Source: Oscillospiraceae bacterium
Lineage (GTDB): Bacteria; Bacillota; Clostridia; Oscillospirales; Ruminococcaceae
Direction of reading: 5' to 3'
DNA: 36,150 nt
Assembly (NCBI GenBank): GCA_021769525.1
Contig: JAETSQ010000003.1
Coordinates: 1-36,150, forward strand
Shown one piece after another: positions 23,939 to 32,165 of this stretch. The translations under genes and the position numbers were made by a program. A model generated the notes under the pieces. It was given only the letters and a program-made list of their open reading frames with translations. It had not been told where the DNA came from and did not search any database. Every line of letters begins with the position of its first letter. Within the stretch, counting starts at the first letter, position 1.

Positions 23939-24275
23939 GAAGATGGAGGCCAATTACGAGGAGGTCATCGGCCGCCTGCGGAGCGAGCGCCTGGTGCAGA
24001 AATTCGCGCTGAAGTTTCTGGACGATCCCAGCTACCGGCTGCTGATCACATCCATGGAGGAAAAAAACTATGAGGAAGCCTTCCGGGCTGCCCACACCAT
24101 CAAGGGGGTCTGCCAGAACCTGGGCTTCACCCGCCTTGGTCGGTCCAGCAGCGCCCTCACCGAGGCTCTGCGCGGAGGCTGGAGCCAGGAGGCGGACAGT
24201 CTCCTGGAGCAGACAAAGGCGGATTACCAAAGCACCGTCACCCCCCTCCAGGCTCTGCGGGACTCCCAACAATAA
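23916..24275 (+). CDS. Stand-alone histidine phosphotransfer (HPt) protein
   Basis: A 119-aa HPt domain protein. The phosphorylated histidine is His60 in AAHTIKGVCQNLGF, the standard HxxKG pattern, within a four-helix bundle of normal length. The ATG at 23916 has AGGAGGAAAG just upstream, inside the end of the preceding gene, giving a 23-base overlap and translational coupling. It sits between the REC-HD-GYP-GGDEF protein and a hybrid kinase that lacks its own HPt, so it most likely moves phosphate from the kinase receiver to the response regulator. Confidence 0.93.
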   Translation: MTLKECYEKMEANYEEVIGRLRSERLVQKFALKFLDDPSYRLLITSMEEKNYEEAFRAAHTIKGVCQNLGFTRLGRSSSALTEALRGGWSQEADSLLEQTKADYQSTVTPLQALRDSQQ

Positions 24276-24296
24276 AAAGCGCGAGGTAACAGTGCC

Positions 24297-26906
24297 ATGA
24301 AAAAAACCAGCAACCCCACCCGCTTTCTGACGCTCAGTCTGATCGCGGTGGTGGTCCTCTGCATCGTGATCTTTGGCTTTCTGGCCTTTTACATGGACAA
24401 TCATAACAAGGAGACCATCAACGAGGTTGGGGCCATCTACATGAAGGGCATGAGTGAACGGATCACGATGCACTTTGACACCACCATCGATTACAACCTT
24501 TCCCAGCTCCAGGGTATTGTGGAGGCTTACCCTGCGGACAGCCTCCTCCCCCAGGAAAAACTGCGGGAACAGCTGATCTATGACGCCAAAGCCAGGGGAT
24601 TTGTCTATCTGGCCTTCTATTCCCAGGAGGGGGAGCTGGAGCCTCTTTTCGGCCCGGATCTTCAGCTGAGCGATCCGGAGCCTTTTCTGGATGCCCTGAA
24701 CCGGGAGGAAAACCGGATCGCGGTGGCATCCACCGCCAGCGGGAACCGGATGATGGCGCTGGGAGTCTCTGCGGAATACGATATGACCGGGGACAGGACC
24801 TGCACGGCTCTTGTAGCGGCTCTGCCCATCGAATATATCCAGAAGATCCTTTCCCTGGACTCTACGGAGCATGAAAATTCCCTGGTTTACTGCCATGTGA
24901 TCCGCCGGGACGGCAGCTTTGTGATCCGCAGCGGCGATGCCTTCCGGGAAAGTTACTTTGAGCGGATCCGCGCCCTCTTTGAGGGAGTGAATGAGATCGA
25001 GGCGGAGCAGCACGTGGCCGATCTGGAGAGGGCCATGAACGCCGGCGAAAACTACACCAACATATTGAATATGGACGGTGAACGGAGACATCTTTACTGC
25101 ACCCCGCTCCCGTATTCCAACTGGTACCTGGTAACGGTGCTGCCCTTTGGCAAGCTGGATCTCATCGTGAACCAGCTGAGCAGCCAGTGGATCGGTATGG
25201 TACTGGGGGGCTGCGCCATCGTCCTCTGCGCCCTGCTGCTGGTCTTCGCCAAGTATTTTGCCATTACCCGCCAGCAGATCACCGACCTGAAGGTGATGAA
25301 GGCCGAGGCGGAGCAGGCCAGCAAGGCAAAAAGCGAGTTCCTCTCCAACATGAGCCACGACATCCGCACCCCCATGAACGCCATTGTGGGAATGACCGCC
25401 ATCGCCACGGCGAACCTCCAGAATCCCCAGCAGGTGCAGAACTGCCTGCGGAAGATCAGCCTTTCCAGCAAGCATCTTTTGGGGCTCATCAATGATGTGC
25501 TGGATATGTCCAAGATCGAAAGCGGCAAGCTGACCCTCAGCATGGATCTCCTCTCCCTGCGGGAGGTGATGGACAGCATCGTCAACATCGTCCAGCCCCA
25601 GGTGCGTGCCAAAAACCAGCAATTCGATGTGGCGGTCCACAACATCCTGGCGGAGAATGTCCTCTGTGACGGGGTGCGCCTCAACCAGGTCCTCATCAAC
25701 CTCCTTTCCAACGCGGTAAAGTTCACCCCGGACGGAGGCTCCATCCACATCGCCCTCTATCAGGAGCCGGCTCCCCAGGGGGATGACTACATCCGTTCCC
25801 ACATCATCGTAAAAGACAACGGGATCGGTATGGCGCCGGAATTCCAGAAGAAGATCTTTGAATCCTTTGTCCGGGAGGACCGCACGCGGGTCCAAAAGAC
25901 CGAGGGCACCGGCCTTGGAATGGCCATCACCAAGTACATCATTGATATGATGGGCGGTACCATCCAGCTGAAGAGCGCCGTGGGAGAAGGGACCGAATTC
26001 CATGTGATCCTGGATCTGGAGAAGGCGGATACCCCGGAACTGGAGATGATCCTGCCCAACTGGCGGATGCTGGTGGTAGACGACGATGAGATCCTTTGCC
26101 AGAGCACCGCCGCCTCCCTGAAGGAGATCGGCATCAACGCCGACTGGACCCTGGACGGGGAAAGCGCCATCCGCATGGTGGAGCGCCAGCACCAGATGCG
26201 GGACGATTACCACATCATCCTGCTGGACTGGAAGCTCCCCGGCATGGACGGCATTCAAACCGCCAGGGAACTGCGCCGCCGGTGCGGGGAGGATGTCCCC
26301 ATCCTGCTCATCTCCGCCTACGACTGGGGGGAGATCGAGACTCAGGCCAGGGAGGCCGGCATATCCGGATTTATCTCCAAGCCCCTCTTCAAATCCACCC
26401 TCTTCTACGGCCTGCGTCAGTTTGCCGGAAACGGGAGCGACAGCGTTCCCACGCCGGAGGCAGTCCCCCCCCAGGAGCAGGTGGACCTTTCCGGCCGCCA
26501 TGTGCTGCTGGCGGAGGACAACGACCTGAACTGGGAGATCGCGGAGGAGCTGCTGGCTCAGCTGGGGCTGGTGCTGGACCGGGCAGAAAACGGCCAGATC
26601 TGCACCGATATGTTCCTCCACTCCACGGTGGGATACTACGACGCCATCCTGATGGATGTCCGGATGCCGGTGATGACCGGTATTCAGGCCACCGAGGCCA
26701 TCCGGGCCCTGAGCCGTCCCGATGCCAAGGAGATCCCCATCATCGCCATGACCGCCGACGCCTTTGCCGAGGATGTGCAGCGGTGCCTGGACTGCGGGAT
26801 GAACGCCCATGTGGCCAAGCCCATCGATGTGGACATGGTGGCCCGCCTGCTGGAAAAGTGCATCAGGGCGCGGGGCAAGGCCGGAGAGGCCGCCTATAGC
26901 GGGTAA
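24297..26906 (+). CDS. Hybrid sensor histidine kinase with two receiver domains
   Basis: An 869-aa membrane kinase. TM1 (about 10-33), an extracytoplasmic sensor of about 260 aa (Cache-like in size and placement), TM2 (about 297-320), HisKA with His354 in FLSNMSHDIRTPMN, HATPase with N-box INLLSNAVKFTPDGG, G1 DNGIGM and G2 GTGLGMAI. Two receivers follow: REC1 with Asp644 (LLDWKLPGMDG) and lysine in ISKPLF, REC2 with Asp787 (LMDVRMPVMTG) and lysine in AKPIDV. No HPt domain is attached; the separate HPt gene upstream supplies it. The ATG at 24297 has GAGG about ten bases before. Last gene of the operon. The ligand of the sensor is unknown. Confidence 0.94.
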   Translation: MKKTSNPTRFLTLSLIAVVVLCIVIFGFLAFYMDNHNKETINEVGAIYMKGMSERITMHFDTTIDYNLSQLQGIVEAYPADSLLPQEKLREQLIYDAKARGFVYLAFYSQEGELEPLFGPDLQLSDPEPFLDALNREENRIAVASTASGNRMMALGVSAEYDMTGDRTCTALVAALPIEYIQKILSLDSTEHENSLVYCHVIRRDGSFVIRSGDAFRESYFERIRALFEGVNEIEAEQHVADLERAMNAGENYTNILNMDGERRHLYCTPLPYSNWYLVTVLPFGKLDLIVNQLSSQWIGMVLGGCAIVLCALLLVFAKYFAITRQQITDLKVMKAEAEQASKAKSEFLSNMSHDIRTPMNAIVGMTAIATANLQNPQQVQNCLRKISLSSKHLLGLINDVLDMSKIESGKLTLSMDLLSLREVMDSIVNIVQPQVRAKNQQFDVAVHNILAENVLCDGVRLNQVLINLLSNAVKFTPDGGSIHIALYQEPAPQGDDYIRSHIIVKDNGIGMAPEFQKKIFESFVREDRTRVQKTEGTGLGMAITKYIIDMMGGTIQLKSAVGEGTEFHVILDLEKADTPELEMILPNWRMLVVDDDEILCQSTAASLKEIGINADWTLDGESAIRMVERQHQMRDDYHIILLDWKLPGMDGIQTARELRRRCGEDVPILLISAYDWGEIETQAREAGISGFISKPLFKSTLFYGLRQFAGNGSDSVPTPEAVPPQEQVDLSGRHVLLAEDNDLNWEIAEELLAQLGLVLDRAENGQICTDMFLHSTVGYYDAILMDVRMPVMTGIQATEAIRALSRPDAKEIPIIAMTADAFAEDVQRCLDCGMNAHVAKPIDVDMVARLLEKCIRARGKAGEAAYSG

Positions 26907-26920
26907 ATTGAACACAACAA

Positions 26921-26950
26921 AGCGGGAGGCTGCTGCCCCCCGCTTTTTTT
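26921..26950 (+). terminator. Terminator of the phosphorelay operon
   Basis: AGCGGGAGG (26921-26929) pairs with CCCCCCGCT (26936-26944) with one mismatch, followed by a run of T to 26950. Confidence 0.88.
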
Positions 26951-26964
26951 CGGTTGGGAATGGG

Positions 26965-27144
26965 TTATTTGGCCATGGAGCTCTCGTAGCTCTCGATCAT
27001 CTTCTTGACCATCTCGCCGCCGATGGACCCGGCCTGCTTGGAGGTCAGGTCGCCGTTGTAGCCCTGCTTCAGGGTGACGCCCACAGTGGAAGCGGCCTCG
27101 TTCTTGATCTGGGACAGAGCCTCTTTGGATTTCTTGTTAGCCAT
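26965..27144 (-). CDS. Alpha/beta-type small acid-soluble spore protein
   Basis: A 59-aa SASP that coats and protects spore DNA and is cut by the GPR protease in germination. LSQIKNEAASTVGV holds the region of the GPR site (usually EIA-S/Q-E) and QAGSIGGEMVKKMIESYE the second conserved DNA-binding block. Residues KNEAAST differ from the usual KxEIAxE, but the spacing is right. AAGGAGTG is about ten bases before the ATG at 27144; upstream in-frame starts are rejected. This gene shows that the organism forms endospores. A forespore sigma-G promoter would be expected; the upstream TGATAA and CACAATA are only loose matches at short spacing. Confidence 0.9.
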   Translation of the reverse strand: MANKKSKEALSQIKNEAASTVGVTLKQGYNGDLTSKQAGSIGGEMVKKMIESYESSMAK

Positions 27145-27299
27145 AATGTTTTTACACTCCTTAGAAATCATTCAAATATCATTTTGGGGGTTCTGCGTTT
27201 GCAGTATTTATTGTGAACGGCCTATGTGGATTTATCACTGGTAGGTTCTGGGGCGGATCTTGGAAAAATCGATAAAAAGCCGGCGGACCGGTCCCCTCC

Positions 27300-27373
27300 G
27301 GATAATGCCCGGAAAACGCCGGTTTATCCCGCGGCATAATAAAAAGCAGCCGGGCATTATCCCTAGCTGCTTT
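27300..27373 (-). terminator. Overlapping inverted repeats, probable malQ terminator
   Basis: AAAGCAGC (27343-27350) pairs with GCTGCTTT (27366-27373), and on the minus strand a run of five T follows (27341-27345), so it can end the malQ transcript. The loop, with 27350-27362, also forms a perfect 13-bp inverted repeat with GGATAATGCCCGG (27300-27312), allowing an alternative structure. Confidence 0.6.
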
Positions 27374-27404
27374 GGTTTTGTAGCACTTGGACGCTCTTCT
27401 TTTT

Positions 27405-27601
27405 GCTTCTTTTTCTTTAATCCTCATTTTCGATGTAAAAATACATCGAAAATACGCCCGCTTCGCGTGCTGGCCTGACATGCTCCCGTCAGGTCTGCCG
27501 AGGCCCGTTCCTTTGGGCCGAGGCTGGCGCTGCTACGCATCGCCCCGGCTCACTGAAAATTTGCAAGCAAATTTTCTGGTCCCGTGAGAAGAAAAAGAAG
27601 C
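27405..27601. repeat. 197-base MITE-like element with terminal inverted repeats
   Basis: Ends are a perfect 13-bp inverted repeat: GCTTCTTTTTCTT (27405-27417) and its complement (27589-27601). Inside are three hairpins: 12-bp arms around AAAA at 27426-27453, CCTGAC/GTCAGG at 27474-27493 and 10-bp arms at 27555-27576. No coding capacity. Both ends recur in the short copy at 8065-8096, which argues for a dispersed repeat family. Confidence 0.65.
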
Positions 27602-27629
27602 GGGGATCAGGGCGGAGCCCCGGAGCGGC

Positions 27630-29126
27630 TCACGCCTTTTTGGGGGCGGGCAGGCGCTGGTAGACCTGCATCTCGTGGCGGAGGCGCTTGGCAAGCGCCT
27701 TGGAATAGGTCCCCGGCAGGGTGCGCCATTTCCAGTTTTCGCCGGTGGTGGAGGGGATGTTCATCCGGGCCTCGGTCCCCAGGCCCAGGAGGTCCTGGAA
27801 CTGCATCACCGCCAGGTCGGCGGCGGAGGCCCAGGCGGAGCGCATCATCCCCCAGTGCCAGCCCTCGGCCTCGGTGAGGCGCAGGTACTCCTTGGCGTAC
27901 TCCACATCCTTTTCCGGGGCGGAGGCCATCCACCCCTGGATGGTGTCGTTATCGTGGGTGCCGGCGTAGACCACGCAGTGGGGGGTATAGCAGTGGGGGA
28001 GGTAATCGCTGCCGGTGTCCCGGCTGTCAAAAGCGAACTCCAGCACCTTCATCCCCGGATAGCCGGTGTCCCGCAGCAGCCGGCGCACCGTGTCGGTGAG
28101 GAAGCCCAGGTCCTCCGCGATGATGTCCCTGGGGCCCAGGACCTTCTCCATGGCCCGGAAGAACTCCACCCCCGGACCGGGGCGCCAGCGGCCGTTCCGG
28201 GCCGTCTCATCCCCGGCGGGGATGGCGTAGTATTCATCGAAGCCCCGGAAATGGTCGATGCGCAGGGTGTCGTAAAGCTGGAACTGGTGGGCGATGCGGC
28301 GGATCCACCAGCGGTAGCCGTCCTGTTTCATCCTCTCCCAGTCAAAGAGATGGTTCCCCCAAAGCTGTCCGTCCGGGGCAAAGCCGTCCGGGGGACAGCC
28401 GGAGACCTCGGTGGGGCGGCGGTTCTCGTCCAGCTGGAACTGGTCCGGATCGGCCCAGACATCCACGCTGTCGTTGGCCACATAGATGGGCAGGTCCCCG
28501 ATGATGGAGACGCCCCTGCGGTTGGCGTACCGCTTCAGGGCGGACCACTGGCGGAAGAAGAGGTACTGCACCCCCTGCCAGAAGTCCAGCTCCGGGGCAA
28601 GCTCCTTGCGGGCCTTCTCCAGGGCGGCGGGCTGCCGGAGACGCTCCCCGTCCGGCCACCGGTCCCAGGAGGCCCCGCCGTGGCTCATCTTCAGGGCCAT
28701 GAAGAGGGCGTAGTCGGGGAGCCACTGGGCCTGCTCCCGGCAGAACTCCGGATAGTCCGGGCGCTTTTCCGCCAGCAGGCGGCCCACGGCGGTCCGCAGG
28801 ACCGGGAACCGCTCCCGGTACAGCAGGCCGTAGTCCACCTTCCGGGGGTCCTCCCCCCAGGAGATACCCTGATATTCCTCCGGCAGAAGAAGTCCCTCTA
28901 CTGCCAGCTCATCCAGATCGATAAAGTAGGGATTCCCGGCGTAGGAGGAAAAGGACTGATAGGGGGAATCCCCATAGCTGGTGGGTCCCACCGGCAGAAG
29001 CTGCCAGCAGGACTGGCCCCCGGCCTCCAGGAAGTCCACAAACTCCCTGGCGGCGGTCCCCAGGGTGCCGATGCCGTAGGGGGAGGGCAGGGCGGAAACA
29101 GGCATTAGGATGCCGGCTTTTCTCAT
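27630..29126 (-). CDS. malQ: 4-alpha-glucanotransferase (amylomaltase)
   Basis: A 498-aa GH77 enzyme that moves maltodextrin segments between glucans and frees glucose. It starts with KAGILMPVSALPSPYGIGTL and shows all GH77 motifs: LLPVGPTSYGDSPYQSFS, DLPIYVANDSVDVWADP, the nucleophile Asp291 in LRIDHFRGFDEYY, the acid/base Glu338 in IIAEDLG, and GTHDND (about 389-394). Full length. AAAGGGAG lies eight bases before the ATG. It is last in the binding protein/permease/LacI cluster, though a hairpin precedes it; the context supports intracellular use of imported maltodextrins. Confidence 0.97.
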   Translation of the reverse strand: MRKAGILMPVSALPSPYGIGTLGTAAREFVDFLEAGGQSCWQLLPVGPTSYGDSPYQSFSSYAGNPYFIDLDELAVEGLLLPEEYQGISWGEDPRKVDYGLLYRERFPVLRTAVGRLLAEKRPDYPEFCREQAQWLPDYALFMALKMSHGGASWDRWPDGERLRQPAALEKARKELAPELDFWQGVQYLFFRQWSALKRYANRRGVSIIGDLPIYVANDSVDVWADPDQFQLDENRRPTEVSGCPPDGFAPDGQLWGNHLFDWERMKQDGYRWWIRRIAHQFQLYDTLRIDHFRGFDEYYAIPAGDETARNGRWRPGPGVEFFRAMEKVLGPRDIIAEDLGFLTDTVRRLLRDTGYPGMKVLEFAFDSRDTGSDYLPHCYTPHCVVYAGTHDNDTIQGWMASAPEKDVEYAKEYLRLTEAEGWHWGMMRSAWASAADLAVMQFQDLLGLGTEARMNIPSTTGENWKWRTLPGTYSKALAKRLRHEMQVYQRLPAPKKA

Positions 29127-29150
29127 GGCGCATACTCCCTTTCTTTTGTA

Positions 29151-29198
29151 AAAATCGCCGCGGAGGCGGGGGCGGTTTTTCCCCTTTTCCTCCGCGGC
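29151..29198 (-). terminator. Hairpin between the LacI gene and malQ
   Basis: On the minus strand GCCGCGGAGG (29189-29198) pairs fully with CCTCCGCGGC (29157-29166) across a 22-base loop, followed by four T. It could dampen malQ expression relative to the upstream genes. A second small hairpin (GAGAGC/GCTCTC) lies near 29240-29258. Confidence 0.65.
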
Positions 29199-29286
29199 TA
29201 AGGGATGATTTTAAGGCGATTGCCAGAAACAGGAGAGCAAAGGAAAAGCTCTCTGTATTTCCTGAGGGTGCTTATTCAGAACACCC

Positions 29287-30294
29287 CTAAGTAAGGTCCG
29301 CGACGCTTTCCCCAGGGATCAGCCGGCAGGGGACCACATCGTGGACGGGGCTGCTGTCCGGGCGGCGGATGCTCCCCAGAAGGAGCTCCACCCCCCGCTG
29401 GGCCAGAAGTTGGGTGTCCTGGCGGACGGTGGTCAGGCGGGGCACCAGGTAATCGGAGATGGGGATCCCGTCGTACCCCACCACCGAGACATCCTCCGGC
29501 ACACGGCGGCCCAGGTCCCGGATGGCGCGGATGGCCCCCATAGCCATCACGTCGCTCATGGCGAAGATGGCGGTGAGCTCCGGGCAGCGGTCCAGCAGGC
29601 GGCGGGCGGCGGCATAGGATTCCGCCATGGAATACCGGCAGGGCTCGCACTGCCGCTCCTCAAAGGGGAGGCCCAGCCGCTCCACGCTGTCCCGGCAGCC
29701 CAGGAGGCGGCGGTAGCTGATCTGGGAGCAGGCCCAGTTCCCCCCCAGCACGCCGATGTGCCGGTGGCCCTTTTCCGCCAGGAAGTCGATCACCTGGGCG
29801 GCGGCGGCCCGGTCGTCGGTGGTGAGGGAGGAAAGATTTCCGAAGCCCAGCTCCCTGGCGGTGTTGGTAAGGAGGACACAGGGGACGGTGATGGCCCCGA
29901 AGCCCTGGCGGAACCGCTCCAGGTCCCCCCCCAGGAAGAGGATGCCGGGGGGTTTCCGTTCCCGGCAGAGGCGCAGGGCATAGCCCACCTCGTCGCCGTC
30001 CTCGTCCAGGTAATGGACGCTGGCGTCCCGGTCGTTTTCGCCCAGCAGGGCCTGGAGGCGCTCCACCAGATCTGCAAAGAGCATATTCTGGGTGCCCTTT
30101 ACCAGGATGAGGATGCTGCTCCCCGCCTGCTGCTTGAGGCGCTTTGCGTTGTTGTTGGGCTGGAATCCGTTTTCCTCCACCACCGCCATCACCCGCCGGC
30201 GGGTCTCCCCGCTGACGTCCGGGTGGTTATTGAGGACACGGGAGACGGTGGCCACCCCGCACCCGGAAAGCCGGGCAATATCCTTGATGGTCAC
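29287..30294 (-). CDS. LacI-family transcriptional repressor
   Basis: A 335-aa sugar-responsive regulator. The [23 protein letters not shown] and hinge [19 protein letters not shown] are at residues 1-50, then the periplasmic-binding-protein-like ligand domain. The start is GTG at 30294 with a G-rich ribosome binding site upstream; an ATG at 30301 is in another frame. It lies between the permeases and malQ, in the same direction, and most likely represses the operon by binding the palindrome at 33592-33609. The effector, probably maltose or a maltodextrin, is inferred from the neighbours. Confidence 0.95.
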   Translation of the reverse strand: MTIKDIARLSGCGVATVSRVLNNHPDVSGETRRRVMAVVEENGFQPNNNAKRLKQQAGSSILILVKGTQNMLFADLVERLQALLGENDRDASVHYLDEDGDEVGYALRLCRERKPPGILFLGGDLERFRQGFGAITVPCVLLTNTARELGFGNLSSLTTDDRAAAAQVIDFLAEKGHRHIGVLGGNWACSQISYRRLLGCRDSVERLGLPFEERQCEPCRYSMAESYAAARRLLDRCPELTAIFAMSDVMAMGAIRAIRDLGRRVPEDVSVVGYDGIPISDYLVPRLTTVRQDTQLLAQRGVELLLGSIRRPDSSPVHDVVPCRLIPGESVADLT

Positions 30295-30330
30295 GATCCA
30301 TCCCCCCTTTCGGCAAGATACCCTTTTATT

Positions 30331-31164
30331 CTACCCCTTTACGGCGCCGGCCGCAACACCCTTGATGATATATTTCTGGCAGCTAAGGTAGAATACCACG
30401 ATGGGGATGATAGCCAGCACCAGGGCCGCCATGATGGCACCCATGTCCACCCGGCCGTAGGAGCCCTGCATCCGCTGGATGACGATGGAGATGGTGCTGT
30501 ATTTATTGAGGTCCAGGGTGAGGTAGGGCAGCAGGAAGTCGTTCCAGATCCACATGGTCTCCAGGATGCCCACCGAGATGTAGGTGGGCTTCATGATGGG
30601 CAGCACCACCGAGAAGAAGGTGCGCAGGGGGGAGCAGCCGTCGATCATGGCGGCCTCCTCGATCTCGATGGGGATGGACTTGACGAAGCCGCAGAACATG
30701 AACACCGCCAGCCCCGCGCCGAAGCCCAGGTAGATGATGACAAGGCCCCAGGGGGTGTTGAGGCGCAGCCGGTCGGTGACCAGGGAGAGGGTGAACATCA
30801 CCATCTGGAAGGGCACCACCATGGAGAAGACACAGAGGAGGTACAGGAACTTGGTGGTGGTGCTCTTGACGCGGGTGATGTACCAGGCGAACATGGAGGT
30901 GCACAGGAGGATCACCAGCACCGAACCCACGGTGATGACCACCGTCCAGAGGACCGCCTGCAAGAAGCCGTATTTTTCCACGGCGTTGACATAGTTTTCC
31001 GGCCCGATGAAGGTCTTCTCGCTGGGGAGCTTAAAGGGTTCCAGGTTGATGAAGGCCTTCTTCTTAAAGGAGTTCATCAGCACGATGAACAGAGGGGATA
31101 CGTAGAGGATGGACACCAGGGTGAAGATAACGGTGGCCGCAAGGCCTTTTTTCCGCTTGGTCAT
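30331..31164 (-). CDS. ABC sugar permease, MalG-like (CUT1)
   Basis: A 277-aa inner-membrane permease with six predicted spans. The cytoplasmic EAA loop, IEIEEAAMIDGCSPLRTFF, that contacts the ATPase is intact near residue 170. It overlaps the MalF-like gene by one base (TAATG), so they are translationally coupled and form a heterodimer. No ATPase is encoded here; in Firmicutes a shared MsmX-type ATPase encoded elsewhere usually serves such importers. Confidence 0.94.
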   Translation of the reverse strand: MTKRKKGLAATVIFTLVSILYVSPLFIVLMNSFKKKAFINLEPFKLPSEKTFIGPENYVNAVEKYGFLQAVLWTVVITVGSVLVILLCTSMFAWYITRVKSTTTKFLYLLCVFSMVVPFQMVMFTLSLVTDRLRLNTPWGLVIIYLGFGAGLAVFMFCGFVKSIPIEIEEAAMIDGCSPLRTFFSVVLPIMKPTYISVGILETMWIWNDFLLPYLTLDLNKYSTISIVIQRMQGSYGRVDMGAIMAALVLAIIPIVVFYLSCQKYIIKGVAAGAVKG

Positions 31165-32006
31165 TACTGCTGCACCTCCTTGGAACGGGTCATCTGGAGC
31201 TGGAGGATACCCAGCCCCACCACCAGGACGAAGAACACCACGGCCTTGGCCTGGCCCACGCCCTGCCAGCCCACGCGGCTGTAGAAGGTGTTGAAGATAT
31301 TCAGGGCCAGCATTTCGGTCTGTTTCATAGGTTCGCCGGCGGTGAGGGAGAGGTTCTGGTCAAAGAGCTTGAAGCCGTTGGTCATGGTGAGGAAGGTGCA
31401 GATGGTGATGGAAGGCATCATATTGGGGATGGTGACGTTCCAAAGGCACTGCCAGCCGTTGGCACCGTCGATGGAGGCGGCCTCGTTGAGGTCGCCGGGG
31501 ATGGCCTGGAGGCCGGCGATGTAGATGATCATCATATAGCCGATCTGCTGCCAGCAGACCAGGATCACCAGGCCCCAGAAGCCGTACTTGGCGCTGATCT
31601 TCAGGGCCAGGTCGTACCGGGCCAGGATGCCGTTAAAGATGAGCTGCCAGATGTATCCCAGCACGATGCCGCCGATGAGGTTGGGCATGAAGAAGACGGT
31701 GCGGAAGATATTGGTGCCGGGGATCTCCTTGGTGAGGATCATAGCCACCGCAAAGGCCAGGACGTTGATGAGCACCACCGTTACGATGGTAAAGCCGGCA
31801 GTGAAGAAAAAGGCGTGGATAAACTCCGGGTCCTGGAAGGCCTCGACGAAGTTCCCCAGGCCGATGAATTTGGCGTCGGTGACGGTGCGGAAGCTGCAGA
31901 GGGAAAGGTAGAGACCCATGAGGAAGGGGACGATGAAGCCGATGATAAAGGCGAGGAAGGTGGGCAGAAGAAAGACGGGAAAATACCGCTTGATGGATTT
32001 TTCCAC
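31164..32006 (-). CDS. ABC sugar permease, MalF-like (CUT1)
   Basis: A 280-aa permease with six predicted spans and the EAA loop LNEAASIDGANGWQCLWNVT near residue 190. It lacks the extra N-terminal spans of E. coli MalF, as usual for Firmicutes. The start is GTG at 32006, with AGGAGG eight bases upstream. It follows the binding-protein gene after a 159-base gap that holds two hairpins, an arrangement that often keeps permease levels below those of the binding protein. Confidence 0.94.
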   Translation of the reverse strand: MEKSIKRYFPVFLLPTFLAFIIGFIVPFLMGLYLSLCSFRTVTDAKFIGLGNFVEAFQDPEFIHAFFFTAGFTIVTVVLINVLAFAVAMILTKEIPGTNIFRTVFFMPNLIGGIVLGYIWQLIFNGILARYDLALKISAKYGFWGLVILVCWQQIGYMMIIYIAGLQAIPGDLNEAASIDGANGWQCLWNVTIPNMMPSITICTFLTMTNGFKLFDQNLSLTAGEPMKQTEMLALNIFNTFYSRVGWQGVGQAKAVVFFVLVVGLGILQLQMTRSKEVQQ

Positions 32007-32055
32007 AGATGGAGCCTCCTTTCGGTGATGTCGTTCCCCGGAGAACAGGGGCAGG

Positions 32056-32082
32056 AGCTGTATTGCAAAACGGAATACAGCT
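32056..32082 (-). other. Intercistronic hairpin
   Basis: AGCTGTATT (32056-32064) and AATACAGCT (32074-32082) form a 9-bp stem with a 9-base loop between the binding-protein terminator hairpin and the permease start. No T-run; it may protect or process the mRNA. Confidence 0.5.
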
Positions 32083-32102
32083 TCCGCCTCCGGCGTCCGG
32101 GG

Positions 32103-32143
32103 GAAAACAAACCGGGGCAGGCGGATGACCCGCCCGCCCCGGT
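32103..32143 (-). terminator. Attenuator behind the binding-protein gene
   Basis: Strong 14-bp stem with one mismatch (ACCGGGGCAGGCGG at 32111-32124 with its partner to 32143), then TTGTTTT on the minus strand. Likely partial terminator that lets only some transcripts reach the permease genes. Confidence 0.75.
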
Positions 32144-32165
32144 CCGGTCTTTGGAAACAGAGGGA

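Larger units (their letters stand above)
27145..27629. other. Non-coding region with nested inverted repeats
   Basis: About 485 bases between the spore protein and malQ. It holds the inverted repeats at 27300-27373 and the element at 27405-27601. Open frames of up to 100 codons exist, but they lack ribosome binding sites, run through the hairpins and are rejected. Confidence 0.6.

Noticed and set aside
23922-26915. Open frame of 997 codons antisense to the hybrid kinase
   Set aside because: It is the mirror of a strongly GC3-biased gene. The translation is Gly/His/Leu-rich without domains, and the plus-strand frame carries clear HisKA, HATPase and REC motifs.
27179-27481. A 100-codon frame in the intergenic region before malQ
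   Set aside because: It runs across the inverted repeats and one element end, has no ribosome binding site and codes for a Lys/Arg/Pro-rich peptide without resemblance to anything.
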